Translations under genes and position numbers: made by a program | Shown: positions 1 to 9,146 of the stretch, piece after piece | How the letters are laid out: each line of letters begins with the position of its first letter | Numbering within the stretch: the stretch's first letter is position 1 | Assembly (NCBI RefSeq): GCF_000725885.1 | Contig: NZ_JODR01000023.1 | Span: 1-64,000, forward strand | Reading direction: 5' to 3' | Origin: Streptomyces albus subsp. albus | GTDB lineage: Bacteria > Actinomycetota > Actinomycetes > Streptomycetales > Streptomycetaceae | Length of the DNA: 64,000 bases | The notes under the pieces: generated by a model | Database searches by the model: none | What the model saw: the letters and a program-made list of their open reading frames with translations, nothing else | What the model was told of the DNA's origin: nothing

Positions 1-331
1 GGCCCGGGGTGGTGCGGTTTGCGGCGGGGCCGGTGGGGCTCGTGCCGGTGGAGGTGCGGTCGGCGGTGGCGGGGCCCGCGGTGGTGCGGCCGGAGGGGAT
101 GGCGTCCGCGGTGGTGGGGGCGGGAAACGTAGGGCCGCCGGCGGCTGGGCCCGGGGCGGCAGGGCCCGGGTTGGGGCCGCCGTCGGGGACGGTGCCGGCG
201 GTGGCGGGGCCGGTGGCGCTCGTGGCGGGGGCCGTCGGGGTGTGGCCGGTGAGGGCGTCGCCGCGGGCTTGCGAGGGGTCGCGCGGCTGCGGGGTGTCGT
301 ACGGCTGGGCGTCCGTCTCCCTCATGCTCAT
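1..331 (-). CDS. N-terminal part of a Pro/Ala/Thr-rich protein (truncated by window edge)
   Basis: An open frame of 110 codons starts with ATG at 331 (or ATG at 325) and runs off the left edge. It begins MSMRETDAQPYDTPQPR and continues as a low-complexity segment dominated by Pro, Ala, Thr and Gly, probably a disordered N-terminal extension. No domain is visible in this part. The gene is divergent from a LysR regulator 74 bp away. LysR genes often control the divergent neighbour, and in Streptomyces such pairs are commonly LysR plus an EamA/DMT membrane transporter, but that identity is inferred from context only. The part that would show the function lies outside the window. Confidence 0.55.
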   Translation of the reverse strand, partial: MSMRETDAQPYDTPQPRDPSQARGDALTGHTPTAPATSATGPATAGTVPDGGPNPGPAAPGPAAGGPTFPAPTTADAIPSGRTTAGPATADRTSTGTSPTGPAANRTTPG

Positions 332-405
332 GCCCAGCACTCTGCCTGTCCGGACTGACAAGCAAAAGCGACGATTCGTGACGGGTACCCATTAGCATCG
401 CTGTC
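332..405. promoter_or_regulatory. Divergent promoter region with LysR-type dyad and leaderless -10
   Basis: The 74-bp gap contains a perfect TGTC-N6-GACA dyad at 347-360, close to the T-N11-A form bound by LysR proteins. A TAGCAT hexamer at 393-398 lies 7 nt before the GTG at 406, which suggests a leaderless transcript for the LysR gene. Binding by the adjacent LysR protein is inferred. Confidence 0.45.
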
Positions 406-1302
406 GTGTTCAGCGCCGACCGGCTCCGCGCCCTCCACGCCGTCGCCCAGCACGGCTCCCTGGCCCGCGCCGCCCGGGTCCTGCACATCACCCCCTCCGG
501 CGTCTCCCAGCAACTGGCCAAACTGGAACGGGAGACGGGCCACACCCTGCTGGAACCGCACGGACGCGGGGTCCGGCTCACCCACGCCGGACGGGTCCTG
601 GCCGGGCACGCGGCCCGTGTCGTGGCCCAGCTGACCGCCGCCGAGACCGACCTGGCCGACCTCCGGGACGAGATCCTCGGACCCCTGCGGATCGGCGGCG
701 TCGGCAGCTCGCTGCGCGCCCTGATGCCCGACGTGCTCGCCACCCTCACCGCCGCGCACCCCCGGCTGCAGGTGACCGTCGAGGACGGGGAGGCCGTGGA
801 CATGGTGCCGCGGCTGTCGGGCGGCGAACTGGACCTGCTGCTCATCGAGAGCTGGCTCAACCGCCCCATGCCGCTGCCCGAGGGCGTGCGGGTGGCCACC
901 CTCGCCGAGGAGGACGTGAGCGTCGCCCTGGCCACCGGGCACCCGCTCGCGGACCGCGCCACCGTGGACCTGGCCGAACTGGGCGACACCGCCTGGGCCG
1001 CCTGCCCGGCCGGTACGGAACCGCACGAGGCGCTGGTGCAGGCGCTCCGCTCCAGGGGAGTCGAGCCCCGGATGCGGTACACCCTCACCGAGTACGCCAC
1101 CCAGCTCGCGTTCGTGGCCCGCGGACTGACCGCCGCACTGGTCCCCGGCATGGCGCAGACGCCCTGCCCGCCCGGGGTGCGGTTCGTACCCGTGGATCCC
1201 CCGCTGCGCCGCGAGGTGCGGGCCGCCTGGCGCGCGGGCGGCGACAGCCCCTCCGTACGGGCGTGCCTGGCCGCGCTGAGCGCGCACGGCGACGGCGGCT
1301 GA
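406..1302 (+). CDS. LysR-family transcriptional regulator
   Basis: This 298-aa protein has the LysR layout. An N-terminal winged helix-turn-helix covers about residues 1-62 (RLRALHAVAQHGSLARAAR, then TPSGVSQQLAKLE), and an effector-binding domain covers about 85-295. The usual length is about 300 aa, so it looks complete. The GTG start at 406 is chosen because a TAGCAT -10 element ends 7 nt upstream and the HTH begins immediately after. It is divergent from the truncated gene at the left edge, which is the likely target. The co-inducer cannot be told from the sequence. Confidence 0.85.
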   Translation: MFSADRLRALHAVAQHGSLARAARVLHITPSGVSQQLAKLERETGHTLLEPHGRGVRLTHAGRVLAGHAARVVAQLTAAETDLADLRDEILGPLRIGGVGSSLRALMPDVLATLTAAHPRLQVTVEDGEAVDMVPRLSGGELDLLLIESWLNRPMPLPEGVRVATLAEEDVSVALATGHPLADRATVDLAELGDTAWAACPAGTEPHEALVQALRSRGVEPRMRYTLTEYATQLAFVARGLTAALVPGMAQTPCPPGVRFVPVDPPLRREVRAAWRAGGDSPSVRACLAALSAHGDGG

Positions 1303-1468
1303 CGCGGCGGCCCGGACGGCGGGCCCGGACCCGCCGCCCGGCGTCCGGCGGACCCGCCGGACGGGGCGGGAACGCCCGCCGCCGGTCGTCGTCGCCGCGT
1401 GGAAGGATGGGCGCAGCAGACAGCGCAGAACATCCGCGAGCGACTCGCGAGAGTGGGGAGATCACCAA

Positions 1469-4078
1469 GTGCCTGGCACGAATCTGACGCGCGAAGAGGC
1501 CCAGCGGCGGGCACAGCTGCTCACCGTGGACTCCTACGAGGTCGAGCTGGACCTCAGCGGCGCGCAGGAGGGCGGGACCTTCCGCTCGGTCACCACCATC
1601 CGCTTCACCGCCGCGGAGGCCGGTGACACCTTCGCCGATCTGGTGGCACCCACGGTGCACGAGGTGACCCTCAACGGGACGCCGCTGGACCCGGCCGCCG
1701 TCTTCGCCGACTCCCGCATCGCCCTCACCGGTCTGACCGCCGGCCCGCAGGAGCTGCGCGTGGTCGCCGACTGCGCGTACACCAACACGGGTGAGGGCCT
1801 GCACCGTTTCGTGGACCCGGTCGACGACCAGGCGTACCTCTACACCCAGTTCGAGGTGCCGGACGCGCGCCGGGTCTTCACCACCTTCGAGCAGCCGGAC
1901 CTGAAGGCCACCTTCCAGTTCACGGTCCGCGCCCCCGAGGGCTGGACGGTGATCTCCAACTCCCCGACGCCGGAGCCGACGGACGACCACGTGTGGCGGT
2001 TCGCGCCCACGCCCCGCATCTCCACGTACATCACGGCGATCATCGCGGGTCCGTACCACTCCGTGCACAGCACCTGGGAAGAGAAGGGGGGCCAGGGCGA
2101 AGCCGGGTCCGCGGGCCGCAGCGTGCCGCTGGGCATCTACTGCCGTCCCTCGCTGGCCGAGCACCTGGACGCCGACGCCATCTTCGAGGTCACCCGGCAG
2201 GGCTTCGACTGGTTCCAGGAGAAGTTCGACTACCCGTACCCGTTCGAGAAGTACGACCAGCTCTTCGTGCCCGAGTTCAACGCGGGCGCCATGGAGAACG
2301 CCGGCGCGGTCACCATCCGCGACCAGTACGTCTTCCGCTCCAAGGTCACCGACGCCGCCTACGAGGGCCGCGCCGAGACCATCCTGCACGAGCTGGCCCA
2401 CATGTGGTTCGGCGACCTGGTCACCATGGAGTGGTGGAACGACCTGTGGCTGAACGAGTCGTTCGCCACCTACACCTCCATCGCCTGCCAGGCGCACGCC
2501 CCCGGCAGCCGCTGGCCGCACGCCTGGACCAGCTTCGCCAACCAGATGAAGACCTGGGCCTACCGCCAGGACCAGCTCCCCTCCACCCACCCGATCATGG
2601 CGCCGATCCGCGACCTGGACGACGTCCTGGTCAACTTCGACGGCATCACCTACGCCAAGGGCGCCTCCGTCCTCAAGCAGCTCGTCGCCTACGTCGGCAT
2701 GGACGAGTTCTTCCAGGGCGTGCGCGCCTACTTCAAGCGCCACGAGTGGGGCAACACCCGCCTGTCCGACCTGCTGGGCGCCCTGGAGGAGACCTCGGGC
2801 CGCGACCTGAAGACCTGGTCCAAGGCGTGGCTGGAGACCGCGGGCATCAACATCCTGCGCCCCGAACCCACCTGCGCCGAGGACGGCACCCTCACCGCGC
2901 TGGCCATCCGCCAGGAGGCGCCCGCCCTGCCGCAGGGCGCGACCGGCGAGCCCACGCTCCGCCCGCACCGCCTGGGCGTCGGCTTCTACGACCTGGTGGA
3001 CGGCAAGCTGGTGCGCACCGACAGCGTCGAGCTGGACGTGGACGGCGAGCTGACCGAGGTGCCGCTGCCCCGCACCCGCAAGCGGCCCGACGTGCTGCTG
3101 CTCAACGACGGCGACTACACCTACGCCAAGGTGCGGCTGGACGCCGACTCGCTGGCCGTCGTCACCCAGCACCTCGGCGACTTCGCCGACCCGCTCCCGC
3201 GCGCCCTGTGCTGGGCCTCGGCCTGGGACATGACCCGCGACGGCGAGATGCCCGCCCGCGCCTATCTGGACCTGGTCCTGAGCGGAGTCGGCAAGGAGTC
3301 GGACATCGGCGTCGTCCAGTCCCTCCAGCGTCAGGTCAAGCTCGCCCTGGACCTGTACGCGGCCCCCGGCTGGCGGGAGACGGGGCTGACCCGCTGGGCC
3401 GAGGCCGCCCTGGAGCAGCTGCGTGCCGCCCGCCCCGGCAGCGACCACCAGCTCGCCTGGGCCCGGGCGTTCGCCGCCGCCGCCCGCACCGACGCCCAGC
3501 TCGACCTGCTGGCCGCGCTGCTCGACGGCGGTGAGACGGTCGAGGGCCTGACCGTGGACACCGAACTGCGCTGGGCGTTCCTGCAGCGGCTCGCCGCCAC
3601 CGGCCGCGCCGGTGAGGCGGAGATCTCCGCCGAGCTGCGCCGGGACGCCACCTCGGCGGGCGAGCGGCACGCCGCCGCGGCCCGCGCCGCGCGGCCCACC
3701 CCCGAGGCCAAGGCGGAGGCGTGGCAGGCGGTCGTCGAGAGCGACACGCTGCCCAACGCCGTGCAGGAGGCCGTCATCTCCGGCTTCGTGCAGACCGACC
3801 AGCGCGAGCTGCTGGCGCCGTACGCGGAGCGGTACTTCGCCGTCGTCAAGGACGCGTGGGAGCAGCGCAGCCACGAGATGGCGCAGCAGATCGTCCTGGG
3901 CCTCTACCCGGCCCTGCACGTGTCCGAGGAGACCCTGCGCGCCACCGACGCCTGGCTCGCCGCGGCGGAGCCGAGCGCCGCGCTGCGCCGCCTGGTGACC
4001 GAGTCGCGGGCCGGCGTCGAGCGGGCGCTGCGCGCCCAGGCCGCCGACGAGGCAGCCGCCGGCACCACCGCGGACTGA
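1469..4078 (+). CDS. pepN: Aminopeptidase N (M1 family), copy 1
   Basis: This 869-aa cytoplasmic zinc metalloprotease removes N-terminal amino acids from peptides. It shows the M1 substrate motif GAMEN near residue 275 and the zinc site HELAH (H307, E308, H311), with the third ligand E330 in LWLNES. An ERAP1-like helical C-terminal domain fills the second half. No signal peptide is present. The GTG start at 1469 has an upstream GGGGAG ribosome site, and the protein begins MPGTNLTREEAQRR like other actinobacterial PepN. A close paralogue lies at 6331-8958 on the other strand, with snpA/snpR between them. A strong hairpin follows the stop. Confidence 0.95.
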   Translation: MPGTNLTREEAQRRAQLLTVDSYEVELDLSGAQEGGTFRSVTTIRFTAAEAGDTFADLVAPTVHEVTLNGTPLDPAAVFADSRIALTGLTAGPQELRVVADCAYTNTGEGLHRFVDPVDDQAYLYTQFEVPDARRVFTTFEQPDLKATFQFTVRAPEGWTVISNSPTPEPTDDHVWRFAPTPRISTYITAIIAGPYHSVHSTWEEKGGQGEAGSAGRSVPLGIYCRPSLAEHLDADAIFEVTRQGFDWFQEKFDYPYPFEKYDQLFVPEFNAGAMENAGAVTIRDQYVFRSKVTDAAYEGRAETILHELAHMWFGDLVTMEWWNDLWLNESFATYTSIACQAHAPGSRWPHAWTSFANQMKTWAYRQDQLPSTHPIMAPIRDLDDVLVNFDGITYAKGASVLKQLVAYVGMDEFFQGVRAYFKRHEWGNTRLSDLLGALEETSGRDLKTWSKAWLETAGINILRPEPTCAEDGTLTALAIRQEAPALPQGATGEPTLRPHRLGVGFYDLVDGKLVRTDSVELDVDGELTEVPLPRTRKRPDVLLLNDGDYTYAKVRLDADSLAVVTQHLGDFADPLPRALCWASAWDMTRDGEMPARAYLDLVLSGVGKESDIGVVQSLQRQVKLALDLYAAPGWRETGLTRWAEAALEQLRAARPGSDHQLAWARAFAAAARTDAQLDLLAALLDGGETVEGLTVDTELRWAFLQRLAATGRAGEAEISAELRRDATSAGERHAAAARAARPTPEAKAEAWQAVVESDTLPNAVQEAVISGFVQTDQRELLAPYAERYFAVVKDAWEQRSHEMAQQIVLGLYPALHVSEETLRATDAWLAAAEPSAALRRLVTESRAGVERALRAQAADEAAAGTTAD

Positions 4079-4089
4079 CCCGGGCACGG

Positions 4090-4124
4090 CCGTCCGGCGC
4101 CGGACAGGACCCGGCGCCGGACGG
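4090..4124 (+). terminator. Hairpin terminator after pepN copy 1
   Basis: A perfect 14-bp stem with a 7-nt loop begins 11 nt after the pepN stop codon. There is no clear T-run, which is usual for Streptomyces hairpin terminators. Confidence 0.7.
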
Positions 4125-4188
4125 TACCGACCCGGTCTGCGGTCCGCCGCGTGGACCGGCTCCGCGCGAGCGCCCCCGTGCGTGAACG

Positions 4189-4222
4189 ACGACGCCCCCG
4201 GCCGCGCGGCCGGGGGCGTCGT
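4189..4222. terminator. Hairpin between convergent pepN and snpA
   Basis: A perfect 15-bp GC-rich stem with a 4-nt loop lies between the ends of pepN (+) and snpA (-). It probably acts in both directions. Confidence 0.65.
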
Positions 4223-4375
4223 GCGCGGAGGCTCCGGCCGGCCCCTCGGCAGGGACCGGTGGGGGGTGGGGCGGTGCGGCGGCCCCGCCGGGGGCGGCCG
4301 GAGCCGGTGCGGAGCGGACGACCGGGGACCGTCAGGGGCGCGGACCGGGCCCGCGTTCCCGGCCCGCGCCGCGGA

Positions 4376-5059
4376 TCACCGGATGCCGACCTTCTCGGCC
4401 ATCACCTCGGTGACACCGTTGGCCCACAGCTGCTCGACCCGGGAGCGCTCGGCGGCGTTCGGCTGCGCGTTGGTGCAGGACGGGCCGGGGCCGCCACCGG
4501 ACATCAGCTCGCTGCACGGACCCGAGTAGTGGTCCGGCAGGCCGAGCACGTGCCCGGTCTCGTGCGCGACGACGCGGTTGGAGTTGTACTGCTGGTTCTG
4601 CGCGTAGTCGAGGAAGATGTAGCCGCTGCCGTGCCCGTCGGTGTAGGCGTAGGAGCCGCGCGGGTCGTTGCCCTCGCGGTAGCTGAAGCTGGCGCCGCTG
4701 CCCTCGGCGAGCTGGACATTGCGGACGGCGGCGTTCCACACCCGGGTGCTGTTGGCTATCTGGCTGCGGAAGCTGGGCGCGCTGCTCGCGTTGTACCGGA
4801 CGGTGACCTGCTGGAAGCCGGGCTTCTCGCCCTGCTTGCGGAGGGTCTCCTTCACGATGAACTTGAAGAACTCCCTGTTGGCGCGCTCGCTCTCGCCCGT
4901 GTAGCCCTGGGTGGTGGCCTCCGCGGGGGCGGACGCTGTCTGGTGGCGGGGGGCCGGGGCTGCCGCGTCGGAGGCGGTCGCGGGCACGGCGCCCAGTCCG
5001 AGGGCCACGGTCACACCGAGGCCGAGCGCCGCCGAGGCAGCCGATCTGCGGTATCGCAT
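4376..5059 (-). CDS. snpA: Snapalysin, secreted small neutral metalloprotease (M7)
   Basis: This 227-aa preproprotein starts with a signal peptide ([20 protein letters not shown], cleavage near ATASDA). A propeptide and a compact metalloprotease domain follow. The extended zinc motif [13 protein letters not shown] is the signature of peptidase family M7, in which two His and the downstream Asp bind zinc. The ATG at 5059 is preceded by a GGAGA ribosome site. The gene is divergent from a LysR regulator resembling SnpR, the known activator of snpA in streptomycetes, with 247 bp between them. The mature enzyme is expected to be exported and to degrade extracellular proteins. Confidence 0.93.
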   Translation of the reverse strand: MRYRRSAASAALGLGVTVALGLGAVPATASDAAAPAPRHQTASAPAEATTQGYTGESERANREFFKFIVKETLRKQGEKPGFQQVTVRYNASSAPSFRSQIANSTRVWNAAVRNVQLAEGSGASFSYREGNDPRGSYAYTDGHGSGYIFLDYAQNQQYNSNRVVAHETGHVLGLPDHYSGPCSELMSGGGPGPSCTNAQPNAAERSRVEQLWANGVTEVMAEKVGIR

Positions 5060-5306
5060 CGGGGGGTCTCCTTAGGCTCCGAGGGCCGGCGCCGCGAGGT
5101 GGGGCGTGCTGGCGTGGGGGCGTCGCCGGACCCTGGGGACGGATTCCTGCTGCGGGAGAGTCTGTTCGAGCGGACCGCGTTGCGGAATGATGCCATCTGG
5201 CGATAACACGGGCCCATCACCGGGTGCTCCGGGCCGATTTCGCGGCGTGTTCACCGGCCGGTCGCTGTCTGGTGTGACGTGTGACACCGCCGTTATGCTC
5301 CGCCCT
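5060..5306. promoter_or_regulatory. Divergent snpA/snpR control region
   Basis: The 247-bp intergenic region carries two dyads: GATGCCATC at 5189-5197, nearer snpA, and GGTGT-N8-ACACC at 5271-5288, just upstream of the regulator. A TATGCT hexamer at 5294-5299 lies 7 nt before the GTG at 5307 and is a good leaderless -10. LysR activators usually bind such regions and repress their own gene. Which dyad is the SnpR site is inferred, not known. Confidence 0.45.
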
Positions 5307-6275
5307 GTGGAGCTCGAAGTGAGGCATCTTCGTGCACTGTGCGCGATAGCCGACACCGGCAGCGTGCACAAGGCGGCCCGCCAACTCGGCATGACACAGC
5401 CGTCGTTGACGACCCAGCTGCGCCGCATCGAGCAGGCCGTCGGCGGACAGCTCTTCACCCGGGAGCGCACCGGCAGCAGGCCCACCCCGCTCGGCCGTAC
5501 CGTCCTCACCCGGGCCCGTCCCATCGTCGCGCAGATGACGGAGCTGATCCGCGAGGCCAAGGAGGCGGCCGGCCTGGGCTGGTCAGGCCCCGGTGCCCGG
5601 CTGCGGCTCGGCAGCACCGGGAGCAGGGCCGTGCCCGGCTGGCTGCGCCGTCTCCACCGCCGGCTGCCCGACACCGACATCACCTTCCAGACCGACGTCT
5701 CGGCCAACACGCTGCTGCGCATGGTGGCCTGCAACCAGCTCGACGCCGCCTTCGTGCACGAGGTCGAGGGCGCTCCGCTGCGGGTGCCGGAGGGGGTGGA
5801 GCTGCGGGTACTGGTGGGGCGCGAACCGCAGTTCGTGGCCGTGCCGGAGAGCCATCCCGCGGCCCGTGCCGGGCGTGCCGTGGCCGTACCGGAACTCGCC
5901 GGCGAGACGTGGATGGTCGATCCGTCGGTGGACGGGGACTGGGACGGGCTGCGGCAGGTCTTCGCCGCGGCCGGCATCGATCCGAGGGTGGTGTACGGCG
6001 ACTATCTGTCCGCCGGCGACCTGGTGGCGGCGGGCGAGGTCGTCACACCCTGCCAGCCGACGTCCCGGCCGCGCCCCGGCATGGCCGTCGTGCCGCTGGC
6101 GGGGGACCCGCTCGGGGTGCGGCTCCTGGTCGGCTTCCGGGGCGGGGCCGGACTGACCCCCGAGGGCGACGCCGTCTTCGCCGATCTGCGGGCCGCCTAC
6201 GAGGAGGTCGCCTGGTCCAGCCCCGCCTACGCGCGGTGGCTCACCGCCCGGCGCGGGCTGCCCGTGGTGGCCTGA
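5307..6275 (+). CDS. snpR: LysR-family activator of snapalysin (SnpR-like)
   Basis: This is a 322-aa LysR protein. The HTH (RHLRALCAIADTGSVHKAAR, then MTQPSLTTQLRRIE) is at the N-terminus and the substrate-binding fold follows from about residue 95. SnpR proteins are known to activate the adjacent snpA gene, and the divergent arrangement here matches. The GTG at 5307 gives the usual start MELEVRHLRALCA and sits 7 nt after a TATGCT -10; the in-frame ATG at 5295 overlaps that -10 and is less likely. The gene converges on pepN copy 2 across a hairpin. Confidence 0.85.
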   Translation: MELEVRHLRALCAIADTGSVHKAARQLGMTQPSLTTQLRRIEQAVGGQLFTRERTGSRPTPLGRTVLTRARPIVAQMTELIREAKEAAGLGWSGPGARLRLGSTGSRAVPGWLRRLHRRLPDTDITFQTDVSANTLLRMVACNQLDAAFVHEVEGAPLRVPEGVELRVLVGREPQFVAVPESHPAARAGRAVAVPELAGETWMVDPSVDGDWDGLRQVFAAAGIDPRVVYGDYLSAGDLVAAGEVVTPCQPTSRPRPGMAVVPLAGDPLGVRLLVGFRGGAGLTPEGDAVFADLRAAYEEVAWSSPAYARWLTARRGLPVVA

Positions 6276-6280
6276 ACGGG

Positions 6281-6324
6281 CCCGTGCCCCGAGCGGGCCG
6301 CATCGGGACCGCCCGGGGCACGGG
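6281..6324. terminator. Bidirectional hairpin between snpR and pepN copy 2
   Basis: An 11-bp perfect outer stem (CCCGTGCCCCG pairing with its complement) encloses a 22-nt loop. It lies between two convergent stop codons. Confidence 0.6.
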
Positions 6325-6330
6325 AAGGGC

Positions 6331-8958
6331 TCACTCGCCGGCGGCGGCGTCCGTGCGCTGGGCCGCCAGGGCGCGGGCCAGGTCGTCGCGGGACTCGGCG
6401 ACCAGCCGCCGCAGGGCCGGTGCCGCGTCCCCGTGCGCCGCCAGCCACGCGTCGGCGGCGTCCAGCGTGGCCCGGTCGCCCTGGGAGGCGGGGAAGAGAC
6501 CCCGCACGATGGCCATGGCGATCTCGATGGACCGCGAGGCCCACACCGACTCCAGCACCTCGAAGTACCGACCGGCGTACGGCGCGGTCAGCTCCGCCTG
6601 GGCGGGCTGGTCGAAACCGCTGATGGTGGCTTCGACGAGGGCGTTGGACAGCGCGTCGGACTCCACGACGGACGCCCACGCCTGGGCCTTGACGGCGGCC
6701 GACGGGCGGGCGGCCAGGCACCGCACCTGGTGCCGCTTGCCGGAGGCGGTGTCGTCGCGGGCCAGTTCCGCGGCGAGGGTGGTCTCGTCGGCGATGCCCT
6801 CGGCGGCCAGCGGTTCGAGGAAGGTCCAGCGCAGCTCCTGGTCGACCTCCAGACCGTCGATGCGCGCGGTGCCGGCCAGCAGCCCCTGCAGCAGCCGCAG
6901 TTCCTGTTCGCCGGAGGCGACGGCGGCCAGGAACCGGGCCCAGGCGAGCTGGTGGCCGCTGCCGGGCGCGGCCTGCCGCAGCCGGGTGACGGCGCCCTCG
7001 GACAGCAGCCGGCGGCCCTCGGTGCGCCACTGCGGCGCGGTGTACCGGTCGAGAGCGAGCTTCGCCTGGCCGTGGAGCATCTGGAGGACGCCGATCTCGG
7101 TCTCGTCGCCGGCGAAGCGCAGCACGAGGTCGAGGAAGTCGCGGGCGGGCATCAGCCCGTCGCGGGTGAGGTTCCACAGCGCGGTCCAGCACAGGGCGCG
7201 GGCCAGCGGGTCGGTGATCTCGCCGAGGTGGCCGCGGAGGGTGGCGAGCGACACCTCGTCGAAGCGGACCTTGCAGTACGTCAGGTCGGCGTCGTTGACC
7301 AGCACCAGGTCGGGACGCTCGGCACCGGCGAGCTCGGAAACGGTGGTGCGGGCACCGCTGACGTCGGTCTCGGCGTGGGCGTACCGCTCCAGGACGCCGC
7401 GGGCCGGATCGCGCCGGTAGAGGCCGACGGCGACGCGGTGGGGCCGCAGCACCGGGTGGCTGTCGGGGGCCTCCTGGAGCACGGCCAGTTCGGTGACCCG
7501 GCCGGCCGCGTCATAGGTGAGCTGCGGGGCGAGGGTGTTGACCCCGGCGGTCTGGAGCCAGGCCTTGGACCAGGCCGCCATGTCGCGGCCCGAGGTCTCC
7601 TCCAGGACGGCCAGCAGGTGTTCCAGCCGGGTATTGCCCCACTGGTGGCGCTTGAAGTAGCGGCGGGCGCCCTCCAGGAAGGCGTCCTCGCCGGCGTAGG
7701 CGACCAGTTGCTTGAGGACGGAGGCGCCCTTGGCGTAGGTGATGCCGTCGAAGTTGAGCTTGGCGTCCTCCAGGTCCCGGATGTCGGCGGTGACCGGGTG
7801 GGTGGAGGGGAGCTGGTCGGCGCGGTAGGCCCAGGACTTGCGGCGGTTGGCGAAGGTGATCCAGCCGCCGGTGAACCGGGTGGCCTCCACCAGCGAGAAG
7901 GCGCCCATGAAGTCGGCGAAGGACTCCTTGAGCCACAGGTCGTCCCACCACTCCATGGTGACCAGGTCGCCGAACCACATGTGCGCCATCTCGTGCAGGA
8001 TGACGTTGGCCCGGCCCTCGTAGGAGGCCTCGGTGACCTTGCCGCGGAAGACGAACTCCTCGCGGAAGGTGACGCAGCCGGGGTTCTCCATGGCGCCGAT
8101 GTTGTACTCGGGCACGAACGCCTGGTCGTACTTGCCGAACGGGTACGGGTAGTCGAAGTGGTCGTGGAAGAAGTCCAGGCCCTGCTTGGTGATGGTGAAG
8201 ATGTCGTCCGCGTCGAAGTAGGGGGCCAGGCCCTTGCGGCACAGGGCGCCCAGCGGGACGACCAGCTCGGTGCCGTCGGGGAAGGTGCGGCGGTAGGTGT
8301 CGGCCACGTAGTGGTAGGGGCCGGCGACGACCGCGGTGATGTAGGTGGAGATCGGCCGGGTGCGGGCGAACCGCCACACCGCGGCGCCGTCGTCGAGGGG
8401 CTGCGGCTCGCCCTCCTGGGCGCCGTTGCTCAGCACCGTCCAGCCGGCGGGCGCGGTGACGGTGAAGTCGAAGGGCGCCTTGAGGTCGGGCTGCTCGAAG
8501 TTGGCGAAGACGCGGCGGGCGTCGGCCGGCTCGTACTGGGTGTAGAGGTAGACCTCTCCGTCCTCGGGGTCGAGGAAGTGGTGCAGGCCCTCACCGGTGC
8601 GGCTGTAGGCACACTGGGCGTCAACGGTCACGGTGTTCTCAGCGTTCTCGGCGCCGGCTCCGCGCAGCCGCGGCAGGGTGACGCGGCTGCCGTCGAAGAC
8701 CTCCTCGACCCGCAGCGACTCCCCGTTGAGCGTCACGGAGTGTACGTGCGGCGCCACCAGGTCCAGGAAGGTGGTGGCGCCCTCCTCGGCGCAGGTGAAG
8801 CGGATCGTGGTGGTGGACCGGAAGGTGCGGGGACCCTCGGCGGGCGGGGGCTGGACAGCGGAACGCAGGTCCAGTGCCACGTCGTACCCGCTGACGGTCA
8901 GCAGGGCGGCTCGCCGCCGGGCCTCGGTGCGGGTCAGGTTCTCTCCGGGCACTGCCAC
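6331..8958 (-). CDS. pepN: Aminopeptidase N (M1 family), copy 2
   Basis: This 875-aa M1 metallo-aminopeptidase is paralogous to the gene at 1469-4078 along its whole length. It has the GAMEN motif followed by PG, the zinc site HEMAH (H322, E323, H326) and E345 in LWLKES. No signal peptide is visible, so the enzyme should be cytoplasmic. Active-site residues are intact in both copies, so neither looks decayed. Differences around the site (GAMENAG versus GAMENPG, NESFATY versus KESFADF) suggest different substrate preference. The start at 8958 gives MAVPGENLTRTEARRR, which aligns with the start of copy 1. Confidence 0.94.
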   Translation of the reverse strand: MAVPGENLTRTEARRRAALLTVSGYDVALDLRSAVQPPPAEGPRTFRSTTTIRFTCAEEGATTFLDLVAPHVHSVTLNGESLRVEEVFDGSRVTLPRLRGAGAENAENTVTVDAQCAYSRTGEGLHHFLDPEDGEVYLYTQYEPADARRVFANFEQPDLKAPFDFTVTAPAGWTVLSNGAQEGEPQPLDDGAAVWRFARTRPISTYITAVVAGPYHYVADTYRRTFPDGTELVVPLGALCRKGLAPYFDADDIFTITKQGLDFFHDHFDYPYPFGKYDQAFVPEYNIGAMENPGCVTFREEFVFRGKVTEASYEGRANVILHEMAHMWFGDLVTMEWWDDLWLKESFADFMGAFSLVEATRFTGGWITFANRRKSWAYRADQLPSTHPVTADIRDLEDAKLNFDGITYAKGASVLKQLVAYAGEDAFLEGARRYFKRHQWGNTRLEHLLAVLEETSGRDMAAWSKAWLQTAGVNTLAPQLTYDAAGRVTELAVLQEAPDSHPVLRPHRVAVGLYRRDPARGVLERYAHAETDVSGARTTVSELAGAERPDLVLVNDADLTYCKVRFDEVSLATLRGHLGEITDPLARALCWTALWNLTRDGLMPARDFLDLVLRFAGDETEIGVLQMLHGQAKLALDRYTAPQWRTEGRRLLSEGAVTRLRQAAPGSGHQLAWARFLAAVASGEQELRLLQGLLAGTARIDGLEVDQELRWTFLEPLAAEGIADETTLAAELARDDTASGKRHQVRCLAARPSAAVKAQAWASVVESDALSNALVEATISGFDQPAQAELTAPYAGRYFEVLESVWASRSIEIAMAIVRGLFPASQGDRATLDAADAWLAAHGDAAPALRRLVAESRDDLARALAAQRTDAAAGE

Positions 8959-9146
8959 GCTCCCTTTCCGTGCGGTCCCCGCGGGGACCGGTGCTCGTCT
9001 CGCATGGTGAACAACCCGCTCAGCATCCCATGCGCCTTTGACGGCCGGTACGCGGGAATGCCTCCGGGGCCCGGAACGTTGTCCGCGTCCGAGGATGCGT
9101 CCGGCGCACCGTGCCCGGACACCGTTCGTCGTGCTGAGGAGCCCGC

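Noticed and set aside
1085..4087. Long open frame antisense to pepN copy 1 (about 1,000 codons)
   Set aside because: Stop codons are rare in all frames of such GC-rich DNA. The plus strand has GAMEN and HEXXH motifs and normal codon bias.
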